Source: Leadbetterella sp035299025
Lineage (GTDB): Bacteria; Bacteroidota; Bacteroidia; Cytophagales; Spirosomataceae
Length of the DNA: 64,000 nucleotides
Reading direction: 5' to 3'
Assembly: GCA_035299025.1 (NCBI GenBank)
Contig: DATGXK010000007.1
Span: forward strand, 1,054,001 to 1,118,000
The notes under the pieces were generated by a model. That model ran no database searches. It was not told where the DNA came from and worked only from the letters and a program-made list of their open reading frames with translations. The number at the start of each line of letters is the position of its first letter. The first letter of the stretch is position 1. This document shows positions 57,072-64,000 of this stretch, one piece after another. The position numbers and the translations under genes were made by a program.

Positions 57072-57185
57072 ATGACAGAAAAACCTCCCTTCTTTAAAAC
57101 CTGGAGAACCGTCTATCTAATACTATCCGGCTTTTTGTTAGCCCAAATCGTCTTTTACTTGATTCTAACCCAATATTTTGCATGA
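57072..57185 (+). CDS. Small membrane protein coupled to symporter, 37 aa
   Basis: ATG 57072 to TGA 57185; TEKPPFFKTWRTVYLILSGF and LLAQIVFYLILTQYFA give a short N-terminal segment and one membrane helix. Its stop overlaps the symporter start (ATGA at 57182-57185), so translation is coupled. Likely an accessory subunit of the symporter; tiny partners of this kind are easily missed in annotation. Confidence 0.7.
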   Translation: MTEKPPFFKTWRTVYLILSGFLLAQIVFYLILTQYFA

Positions 57186-58864
57186 CCAACCTCGATTGGC
57201 TTTTTCTAGTACTCACGCTCTCATCCATTATATTTTATGGTATATACAAAAACCGTAAGGATACTGATATAGAAGGTTATCTTCTTGGTAATCAATCTTT
57301 GCCGTGGTATCATGTAGGCTTTTCTCTGATGGCAACACAGGCCAGTGCCATCACTTTTCTATCTGCCCCAGGGCAGGGATTTTCAGACGGCATGAGGTTT
57401 GTCCAGTTTTATTTTGGCCTACCTTTGGCCATGATTGTTTTGAGCATAACTTTCATTCCTATATTTCATAGGCTCAAGGTTTTTACCGCATACGAATACC
57501 TCGAAAACCGCTTCGATTCTCGCGTTAGAATTTTTACGGCCATATTGTTTCTTTTGAGTAGGGGCTTGGCTACCGGAATTTCCATCTATGCACCATCTAT
57601 CATTCTATCCACTATTTTTGGTTGGGATATTACCGTTACCAATATTATAATGGGTGGTATAGTGCTTATTTATACCGTTATAGGCGGTACGAAAGCCATT
57701 TCCTACACACATTTGCAGCAAATGTTTTTCGTTACAATAGCACTTTTTTTTGCTGGATATTTCGTAATGCAACTAATGCCTGAAGACGTTAGTACCTTCG
57801 ATGCTATCAAAATAGCTGGTAAAACGGGCCGAATGAACGTAATTGATCTTAATTTCAATCCTACCGAGCGGTATAACCTCTGGTCGGGCCTTATTGGTGG
57901 CTTCTTTCTTCAGTTGTCTTATTTTGGCACAGACCAATCACAAGTAGGTCGTTATTTGACAGGAAAATCGATAAAAGAGAGTCGTTTGGGCTTAATCATG
58001 AACGGTTTCATCAAAGTGCCGATGCAGTTCGGCATTCTCCTCATAGGTGTATTGGTTTTTGTATTTTACCTTTTCAATGATTCTCCGGTTTTTTACAATC
58101 AGGTAGAGGTAAAAAAAATAGAAAATAGTCAATATGCTACGGCTTATAAGGCCATAGAGCAAAAAAATCAGGAGCTCATATTGGACAAAAAACAAACCGT
58201 CAATGAGCTAAAAAACGCTTTGAAAAATGACGACCAAACGGTAATTTCCCGAAATTCGGCAAAATTAAATGAGATTGTAGAGCAGCAGAAAGAACTAAAG
58301 GCTGAGGTATCAGAGATAATAAAGAAAAACAATCCCTCAGGCGACCCCAACGATGTAAATTACATATTCTTAAGATTTATAATGGACCATTTACCGCATG
58401 GGTTTATTGGACTTTTGGTAGCCATTATTTTTTCAGCCTCCATGGGTTCGGTGGCCTCAGCTTACAGCTCTCTGGCAGCCACAAGCTTGGTGGATGTCAT
58501 AAATAAAACCAAATTTAAGCCCAATGGCCAAGAGCTGGAATTAAACTACTCCAAGGCCTTAACTATTTTCTGGGGTTTGTTCTGTATATTGGTGGCTTCT
58601 TTTGCTCAAAAACTCGGCAACAGTATGATTGAGCTTGTAAATATCTTAGGATCATGGTTTTATGGTATAATATTGGGTATATTTCTAGTAGCCTTTTATA
58701 TGAAGTCTATTTCTGCAAAACCTATATTTTGGGGAGCTATTTTAGGTCAAATATTAGTAATTTTGATTTGGAAATACGAACTTGTAGCATTTTTGTGGCT
58801 CAATCCAATCGGCGTCATGTTGGTAGTTGCATTTAGTTGGGTATTCCAAAAACTAAAAATTTAA
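57182..58864 (+). CDS. Sodium:solute symporter (SSS family)
   Basis: 560 residues with about 13 hydrophobic segments. N-terminal SLPWYHVGFSLMATQASAIT (about 39-58) is the conserved SSS sodium-site region, followed by FLSAPGQGFSDGMRF and GGTKAISYTHLQQ. A charged insert of about 90 residues (about 300-390, coiled-coil forming) lies between membrane helices. The substrate is not deducible. Coupled to the 37-residue membrane protein upstream; the two-component genes start 4 bp after its stop. Confidence 0.85.
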   Translation: MTNLDWLFLVLTLSSIIFYGIYKNRKDTDIEGYLLGNQSLPWYHVGFSLMATQASAITFLSAPGQGFSDGMRFVQFYFGLPLAMIVLSITFIPIFHRLKVFTAYEYLENRFDSRVRIFTAILFLLSRGLATGISIYAPSIILSTIFGWDITVTNIIMGGIVLIYTVIGGTKAISYTHLQQMFFVTIALFFAGYFVMQLMPEDVSTFDAIKIAGKTGRMNVIDLNFNPTERYNLWSGLIGGFFLQLSYFGTDQSQVGRYLTGKSIKESRLGLIMNGFIKVPMQFGILLIGVLVFVFYLFNDSPVFYNQVEVKKIENSQYATAYKAIEQKNQELILDKKQTVNELKNALKNDDQTVISRNSAKLNEIVEQQKELKAEVSEIIKKNNPSGDPNDVNYIFLRFIMDHLPHGFIGLLVAIIFSASMGSVASAYSSLAATSLVDVINKTKFKPNGQELELNYSKALTIFWGLFCILVASFAQKLGNSMIELVNILGSWFYGIILGIFLVAFYMKSISAKPIFWGAILGQILVILIWKYELVAFLWLNPIGVMLVVAFSWVFQKLKI

Positions 58865-58868
58865 ACAA

Positions 58869-59570
58869 ATGAGTGGGTCAAAAAAAATATTGATTGTAGA
58901 AGACGACCTGAGAATCGCTCAAAATATAAGTAAAGGGCTTCAAGAAAAAGGTTATGATACCGAGATTGCCTTTGACGGAAAAATAGGACTAAAATTGGCT
59001 CTCCACAACGATATAGACCTCGTTTTGCTGGATCTCAACCTTCCCGGTCTAAATGGCTACGAAGTATGTTCAGAAATCAGAAAGAAAAAGCCGTCCATAC
59101 CAATAATAATGCTCACCGCACTTGGCGAAACAGAAGATAAAATTGAAGGTTTTGAAAAAGGAGCGGACGACTACCTTGTAAAACCATTTGATTTCAGAGA
59201 GTTATTGGCCAGAATAAACGTATTTATTAAAAGAAATCATAAGGCTGACAACGAGCAAGTTGACACCTTGAAAATAGCCAATCTGGAGCTCGACGCCGAC
59301 TCTAAAATAGTAATGCGAGACGGTCAAAATATAGAACTTACGCCAAAAGAGTTTTCGCTTCTTGAGTATCTCATCAAAAACAAAGGCAAAGTAGTCTCCA
59401 AGGCAGATATAGCCGAAAACCTTTGGGACCAAAACAATCAGCAAAGCCTGAATGTAATTGAGGTGTACATCAACTTTCTTCGGAAAAAAATAGATAAAGA
59501 CTTTACTCCCAAGCTTATACACACCAAAACAGGTATGGGATACATATTGAAAGAAGACCTCGAAAAATGA
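58869..59570 (+). CDS. OmpR-family response regulator
   Basis: 233 residues. Receiver domain with acidic residues E11-D13, phosphoacceptor D55 (LVLLDLNLPG), T83 and K105 (LVKPFDF). C-terminal winged-helix DNA-binding domain (about 135-230) with IELTPKEFSLLEYL and LNVIEVYINFLRKKI. Overlaps the kinase gene by ATGA. It may control neighbouring genes such as the symporter. Confidence 0.93.
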   Translation: MSGSKKILIVEDDLRIAQNISKGLQEKGYDTEIAFDGKIGLKLALHNDIDLVLLDLNLPGLNGYEVCSEIRKKKPSIPIIMLTALGETEDKIEGFEKGADDYLVKPFDFRELLARINVFIKRNHKADNEQVDTLKIANLELDADSKIVMRDGQNIELTPKEFSLLEYLIKNKGKVVSKADIAENLWDQNNQQSLNVIEVYINFLRKKIDKDFTPKLIHTKTGMGYILKEDLEK

Positions 59571-60943
59571 AAATCAGAAGCAAAATAGCTTTTCAATTTA
59601 CCTTAATTGTAGCCCTCATATTGGTTGTTTTTTCGGTTTCGCTTTACTATTTGCTTGAAGGCTACACCAAAGACGAATTCAATAATTACCTCAAAGACCG
59701 AGCCCAAACCACAGCAAAACTACTTATTAAAGAGAAAAATGTAGATAAACGCTTGCTCAAAATCGTAGACAGAAATACACTTTCAAGTCTATACGCAGCC
59801 GAGGTATTGGTTTTCAACGACGAAAATCTTGTAACCTATAGCAATATAGATTCGGTCAATAAGTTTCCTTACAGCCCAGAAATTTTAGAAAAAATAAGAA
59901 AATATAAATATCATGAAGCCAACTATCAAAAAAAGAAAGTTGTAGGTCTCATGTATACCGACGAGGAACTCAAAAAGGACTATCTAATCCTTGCTCAAGC
60001 CGAAGATACCTACGGTGAGCAAAAGCTTTCAAGAATAAAAGATGCCATGACGATTGGCCTTATTTCATCTATTTTTCTTACCATCATTTTTGGTTTTGTT
60101 TTTGCAGGTCAGTCACTTAAACCTATATCTAGAATAAACCAAGAAGTATCTCAAATAACCGCTAAAGATCTTACTAAGAAATTAAGTACCGGTAACAATA
60201 AAGACGAGATTGCCCAGCTGGCCCGCAACTTCAATGAAATGCTCTCTCGAATCGAAAAATCCTTTGAACTCCAAAAGAGTTTTGTGAGCAATGCCTCTCA
60301 CGAACTTCGAACTCCTTTGGCAGCAATAAAATCCGAGATTCAGGTTGCATTAGAAAAGGACCGTACACCAGAACAGTACAAAGAAATACTCAAATCGTTA
60401 AATATTGATAACCAAAGGCTTATACAGCTAATAAATGGACTTTTGCAATTGGCAAAATCTGAGAAAGGCGACAAAACTTTACAGATGGTTCCAATTCGTA
60501 TCGATGAGGTGTTGTTTGAAGTGCAGGATGAACTCCAGCATCAGCATCAAAACTATCGTATCTCCATCGACTTTGAGGAAATCCCCGACGACGATGGTAC
60601 TGTGACTGTGAACGGCAACAAATCACTTCTAAAAACGCTATTCAATAACCTCATAGATAATGCTTGTAAGTATTCCGAAAACAATATGGCGGTTATCAAT
60701 ATCAGGTTCAATAAGAGCAATTGCATTATCAACGTGGCCGATACAGGTATAGGTATTTCGAAAGATGACCACGAAAAAATATTCGAACCTTTCTTCAGAA
60801 CCAAAAACTCATCAAACTACAAAGGGCATGGCATTGGCCTTTCTATTTGTAAGCGTATAGTTGACATCCATGGTGGTAGAATAATCCTAAAAAGTGAGTT
60901 GGGAGAGGGTAGCAATTTTAATGTAATTTTATCTCATTTATAA
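59567..60943 (+). CDS. Sensor histidine kinase
   Basis: 458 residues. Two membrane helices (about 10-30 and 160-185) around a periplasmic sensor domain, HAMP domain (about 183-235), phosphoacceptor H245 in SNASHELRTPLAA, N box LIDNACKYSEN, G boxes VADTGIGIS and HGIGLSICKRIV. Partner of the preceding regulator. The signal is unknown. Confidence 0.93.
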   Translation: MKIRSKIAFQFTLIVALILVVFSVSLYYLLEGYTKDEFNNYLKDRAQTTAKLLIKEKNVDKRLLKIVDRNTLSSLYAAEVLVFNDENLVTYSNIDSVNKFPYSPEILEKIRKYKYHEANYQKKKVVGLMYTDEELKKDYLILAQAEDTYGEQKLSRIKDAMTIGLISSIFLTIIFGFVFAGQSLKPISRINQEVSQITAKDLTKKLSTGNNKDEIAQLARNFNEMLSRIEKSFELQKSFVSNASHELRTPLAAIKSEIQVALEKDRTPEQYKEILKSLNIDNQRLIQLINGLLQLAKSEKGDKTLQMVPIRIDEVLFEVQDELQHQHQNYRISIDFEEIPDDDGTVTVNGNKSLLKTLFNNLIDNACKYSENNMAVINIRFNKSNCIINVADTGIGISKDDHEKIFEPFFRTKNSSNYKGHGIGLSICKRIVDIHGGRIILKSELGEGSNFNVILSHL

Positions 60944-61161
60944 ACTTAATTTGAGTTTTAAAGGCTTTATTTTGAGCTAATTTCATCATTATTTAGACTT
61001 CCAAAACAAACCCAAATTTTCACTATTAGCAGGCTGAATAAATTCAAATTTAATGCTTGGGATTAACTGACTTATTAAATTCAAGAAAAAGACTTCCCAA
61101 AAAAATGTAAACAAAAAAACCACCTAATATATTAAATATTAAGTGGTTACATATTCTTCTG
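60944..61161. other. Intergenic region between kinase gene and tRNA-Met
   Basis: About 220 bp, AT-rich. CCACCTAATATATTAAATAT-TAAGTGG (61120-61146) contains the weak palindrome CCACTTAATATTTAATATAT read on the minus strand, a possible terminator for the tRNA. Nothing else supported. Confidence 0.4.
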
Positions 61162-61235
61162 TAGCGGGAAGGGGAATCGAACCCCTGACCTCCGGGTTAT
61201 GAATCCGACGCTCTAACCATCTGAGCTACCCCGCC
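61162..61235 (-). tRNA. tRNA-Met (anticodon CAT)
   Basis: 74 nt on the minus strand: acceptor GGCGGGG/TCCCGCT, D arm GCTCAGATGGTTAGAGC, anticodon loop TTCATAA, T arm AGGGG-TTCGATT-CCCCT. CCA not encoded. The anticodon stem lacks the three G-C pairs of initiator tRNA, so elongator Met is likely; a lysidine-modified Ile tRNA cannot be excluded. Confidence 0.88.
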
Positions 61236-61375
61236 GTTGAATCGAGGTGCAAAAGTATAAAACTTTATATTACCTGCAAAACCTTTTTCAAAACTTCTTT
61301 AAAAAATTAATTATTTTTTGATTTTTCTTGCATTAATAGTTCAAATACTTTAAATCGAAAGAAAAAGATATTTCT

Positions 61376-61756
61376 ATGTCGAAATTCAAGTTTACCCAAG
61401 AGTTCCCATTTAAAACTTCTCCCAAAGTTTTATACAACTATATCAGTACAGCTGGTGGTTTGCAGCAATGGTTTGCCGACAAAGTTACCATGGACAGTAA
61501 TCATCTTTTCCATTTTACATGGGACAAAGAAGTTCATGTAGCCGAACTGACCTCTACGAGGCTCAACAAATCCACAAGATTTGACTTCGTAGGCCCCGAC
61601 ACCGGAAATTACCTTGAGTTCAAGCTGGTAACCAGCGAAATTGACAATTCGATATTTTTAAAGGTTACCGATTGCTCCGACAACGACGATCCCAATGATC
61701 TTGAAACAGTGTGGAAAGGATTAATTGCCGAACTGAAAGAAATAGTAGGGGGCTAA
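61376..61756 (+). CDS. START-like (SRPBCC) domain protein
   Basis: 126 residues forming one START/Bet v1-like domain: FPFKTSPKVLYNYISTAGGL (10-29), WFADKVTMD, and a C-terminal helix DLETVWKGLIAELKEIV. This small form is typical of Bacteroidota. Ligand unknown. Confidence 0.75.
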   Translation: MSKFKFTQEFPFKTSPKVLYNYISTAGGLQQWFADKVTMDSNHLFHFTWDKEVHVAELTSTRLNKSTRFDFVGPDTGNYLEFKLVTSEIDNSIFLKVTDCSDNDDPNDLETVWKGLIAELKEIVGG

Positions 61757-61825
61757 ATCTTAATAAAACTTAATAATTTTGATTTGGAGCAAAAGATACC
61801 GATTTTTGTATCGAAATCTGCTTCT

Positions 61826-63295
61826 ATGAAAAAAATAGACAAGTTATTTGTTAAGGCCTACATCGGTCCGTTTGTACTTACCACAGCCATTGTGGTGTTC
61901 ATTTTTCTGATGAGGTTTTTGATGATGTACTTCAATGACTTTATCGGCAAAGACCTTGGATTATTTGTTTTTGCGAAACTATTTACCTATTTTTCTTTAA
62001 TTACCGTTCCCACAGCATTGCCTCTGGCCACGCTCTTGGCCACACTTATGTGTTTCGGAAATCTCGGTGAACATACTGAACTTACCGCGATGAAGTCTGC
62101 TGGCATTCCGCTCGCTAGGCTTATAATACCCACTTTCGTTCTATCTCTCCTCGTGGCTATTGGTTCTTTTTTTTACAACAATTATGTAAATCCCTGGGCC
62201 AATCTAAAAGGATATTCGTTGTTGTGGGATGTAAAAACCACAAAAATGACCCTAAATATTCAAGAAGGAATTTTCTACAAAGAGATACCTGGTTATCGAA
62301 TAAAGGTTCAGAAGAAAATGCCCGATGGAAAAACTATGAAAAATGTGGTGGTTTACGACCATACTGCCAACAATGGCAACAAAAACATTACCATCGCTGA
62401 CTCAGGTAAAATGTACACCATGTACAACGATAATTACTTGATTTTTGAACTTTTCAATGGCCGCAACTATATAGAACACCAAAACAGCTTTAACACCTAC
62501 GACGAGACCCAGTTTACCAAAAACAATTTCAAAAAGAACAAAATTGTATTTTCACTAGAAAGTTTCGGTATCAAACGCACAAACGAGGACCAGTTTAGGT
62601 ATCACGAATATATGAAAAATATAGGTGAACTTACTCAAAAGATAGATTCCACTAGAATAGAGATAAACAAAAGTGTAAAAGACCAAACGGAACAATTAAA
62701 GGCACAGAATTCGTTTTTATTTAGAGCAATTCGAAAAGAAGATAGTGTAAAAGTTGCTAAAATTCTGCCGGGTCCGTGGATTAACAAAAAACTTGAAGAG
62801 CTCAAAACGGGGTATCGGTCAAAAGAAACCGAAGAGTATGCTCTTTCAAACATTCAAAATCTTAAATCACAAATAGAAACCGACCTAAACATCCTTACCA
62901 ACAAACAGAAAGACGTATGGCGGTCAGATGTGGAGCGTTGGCATAAGCTTACCATGGCGTTTTCATGTTTGGTTTTCTTTTTGGTAGGCTCATCCCTAGG
63001 TTCTATTATCAAAAAAGGAGGATTTGGCATGCCCGTATTGATATCCATAAGCTTTTTTATATTCTACTATGTCTTGATGCAATTGGGAGACAAATATGCC
63101 AAAGAAGGCCTGATTCCTGTGGTAGTGGGAGTTTGGATTCCGAATTTCGTACTTCTCATCATTGGTTTGTTTCTACTGCGGAAAGCTTCCAACGACGCTA
63201 GGCTTTTCGAAAATGACACTTACAACATCATTTTCTCGAAGGTTTCAAGCTTTATTACCAAAGTATTACAAAGGAAAAAAGAGTTTGCAGCTTAA
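61826..63295 (+). CDS. LptF/LptG-family permease
   Basis: 489 residues from ATG 61826 (MKKIDKLF); an upstream TTG at 61784 is less likely. Membrane half of the LPS-export ABC transporter. Three N-terminal helices with PLATLLATLMCFGNLGEHTE and LTAMKSAGIPLARLI (about 78-105, the coupling region), a long periplasmic beta-jellyroll with a charged coil (about 260-360), and three C-terminal helices. Bacteroidota often have several LptF/G-like genes, so F or G cannot be chosen. Confidence 0.85.
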   Translation: MKKIDKLFVKAYIGPFVLTTAIVVFIFLMRFLMMYFNDFIGKDLGLFVFAKLFTYFSLITVPTALPLATLLATLMCFGNLGEHTELTAMKSAGIPLARLIIPTFVLSLLVAIGSFFYNNYVNPWANLKGYSLLWDVKTTKMTLNIQEGIFYKEIPGYRIKVQKKMPDGKTMKNVVVYDHTANNGNKNITIADSGKMYTMYNDNYLIFELFNGRNYIEHQNSFNTYDETQFTKNNFKKNKIVFSLESFGIKRTNEDQFRYHEYMKNIGELTQKIDSTRIEINKSVKDQTEQLKAQNSFLFRAIRKEDSVKVAKILPGPWINKKLEELKTGYRSKETEEYALSNIQNLKSQIETDLNILTNKQKDVWRSDVERWHKLTMAFSCLVFFLVGSSLGSIIKKGGFGMPVLISISFFIFYYVLMQLGDKYAKEGLIPVVVGVWIPNFVLLIIGLFLLRKASNDARLFENDTYNIIFSKVSSFITKVLQRKKEFAA

Positions 63296-63338
63296 AATAT
63301 TTTAATTATTTGATACTTAATTATTTCCAATTTAGTAT

Positions 63339-63346
63339 TATCTTTG
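63339..63346 (+). promoter_or_regulatory. TATCTTTG, candidate -7 element of the rpsO promoter
   Basis: Matches TAnnTTTG about 44 bp before the rpsO ATG. A TTTG lies about 26 bp further upstream, longer than the usual spacing. Confidence 0.5.
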
Positions 63347-63389
63347 CGTTTGTTTTCATTTATTTATCATTTAATCTAGGTTAAAATCA

Positions 63390-63665
63390 ATGTATTTAAC
63401 TCCGGAAAAGAAAGAAGAGATTTTCGCATCGAAAGGTCTCATCAGAAAAGCTTCTGACACTGGTTCTGCTGAATCACAGATAGCATTATTTACCTACAGA
63501 ATTGCTCACCTTACCGAGCACTTGAAGGTTCACAAACATGATTTCTCAACACGTGCGGGACTTTTGAAGTTAGTTGGTAAGCGTCGTAGACTTTTGGATT
63601 ACCTTCAAAAGGTAGAAATTGGTCGCTACAGAGCTATCATTGCTGAATTGGGCATTCGTAAATAA
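63390..63665 (+). CDS. rpsO: Ribosomal protein S15
   Basis: 91 residues, full length for S15 (usually about 89). Conserved blocks DTGSAESQIALFTYRIAHLT (23-42), LKVHKHDFSTRAGLLKLVGK (45-64) and RRRLLDYLQ bind the central domain of 16S rRNA. Followed by a terminator and then pnp, the common rpsO-pnp order. Confidence 0.97.
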   Translation: MYLTPEKKEEIFASKGLIRKASDTGSAESQIALFTYRIAHLTEHLKVHKHDFSTRAGLLKLVGKRRRLLDYLQKVEIGRYRAIIAELGIRK

Positions 63666-63672
63666 AAAATGA

Positions 63673-63703
63673 GGGAATCTTACTTAAAGATTCCCCTTTT
63701 TTT
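63673..63703 (+). terminator. rpsO terminator
   Basis: GGGAATCTT/AAGATTCCC with a short loop and T7. Confidence 0.85.
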
Positions 63704-63788
63704 CTTTAAAACAAAAATTTTCATCCCCGCGGAATAAAGGATTAAATAGTTGTATCAAAAGCGGAAATACAACACTAAATTAAATTAA

Positions 63789-64000
63789 ATGTTCAACGTT
63801 TTTTCTCAAACCATCCAAATGCCGGATGGTCAAACCATTACCCTAGAAACAGGAAAATTGGCACGCCAAGCCGATGGATCAATTGTACTGAAAAGTGGTA
63901 ACCTCATGATGTTGGCAACGGTATGTGCCAACAAAGAACACAAAGAAGGTACAGACTTCCTTCCATTATCAGTTGATTATCAAGAAAAATTTGCTTCTGC
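63789..64000 (+). CDS. pnp: Polynucleotide phosphorylase, N-terminal part (cut by window)
   Basis: First 70 codons. MFNVFSQTIQMPDGQTITLE, then TGKLARQADGSIVLKSGNLM and LATVCANKEHKEGTDFLPLS match the first RNase PH domain of PNPase, a 3'-5' phosphorolytic exoribonuclease of the degradosome. Position after rpsO supports it. The gene continues beyond the right edge. Confidence 0.9.
   Translation, partial: MFNVFSQTIQMPDGQTITLETGKLARQADGSIVLKSGNLMMLATVCANKEHKEGTDFLPLSVDYQEKFAS

Overview
The window is Bacteroidota DNA, most likely order Cytophagales. The right-hand 13.6 kb carries a PorW/SprE-like type IX secretion lipoprotein, promoter elements of the Bacteroidota type (TTTG, about 19-23 bp, TAnnTTTG), tRNAs without an encoded CCA, and few Shine-Dalgarno sequences. 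Positions 1 to about 50,410 are one tailed-phage prophage that continues beyond the left edge. It ends at a tyrosine integrase (49124-50329, minus strand) beside the 3' end of a tRNA-Leu(GAG), the usual integration arrangement. The matching left attachment site is not in the window.

Prophage layout. 1-3277: partial ASCH-like gene, two small genes, a C5-cytosine DNA methyltransferase and a small gene; three of the starts are preceded by an identical leader. 3471-4885: an AT-rich two-gene cassette on the opposite strand, with a membrane/coiled-coil protein. 5064-7005: hypothetical genes and a 654-bp regulatory gap with reiterated GTTAC sites. 7247-7369: five TTTTGCCC iterons. 7420-17383: head and virion module (three related virion-like proteins, a secreted fibre-like protein, S49 head protease, scaffold-like protein, HK97-type capsid, small structural genes). 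17514-24313: small genes, ParB-like protein, glycosyltransferase, N6-type methylase, SymE-like protein and a free-standing RarA/MgsA C-terminal domain. 24381-29295: small and large terminase, portal, DUF6712-like connector. 29353-38634: tail-completion candidates, holin, Rz-like spanin, GH24 lysozyme, large tail protein with DUF5977, GH99-like exported protein. 38827-40571: a cargo ('moron') cluster with its own promoters and terminators. 40788-47119: TP901-type tape measure and a large tail protein. 47717-49001: SRAP/HMCES protein and a small acidic protein.

Host part: tRNA-Leu, SH3/TPR membrane protein, two identical tRNA-Lys, RlmD, metallo-beta-lactamase-fold hydrolase, patatin, PorW/SprE-like lipoprotein, a 37-residue membrane peptide coupled to a sodium:solute symporter, a response regulator/histidine kinase pair, tRNA-Met, a START-like protein, an LptF/LptG-type permease, rpsO and the start of pnp.

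The most unusual feature is a set of short repeats that I see throughout the prophage and nowhere in the host flank. Family A is a GC-rich hairpin (CCCCC-loop-GGGGG), often with a CCGTAACGACGG or CCGGAACGCCGG mini-hairpin, and it often abuts stop codons. Family B is a hairpin with a TCGACAAGCTC-like core and stems that vary but stay paired. Family C is an outer GACGCC/GGCGTCTGTAC stem whose loop often holds a family B hairpin. Families D (TTATTGG-type), E (GATTCGATTTACG-type) and F (GTGAGTAGTGA-type) are simple repeats. Copies of A, B, C and D lie in frame inside many phage proteins, producing recurring peptides such as LRQAQGD, APQPPVGE, TTDRPKGG and LVTGELVTG.

Limits: all calls come from reading sequence by eye. 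No database search, folding or profile scan was run, so distant families and repeat counts are estimates.
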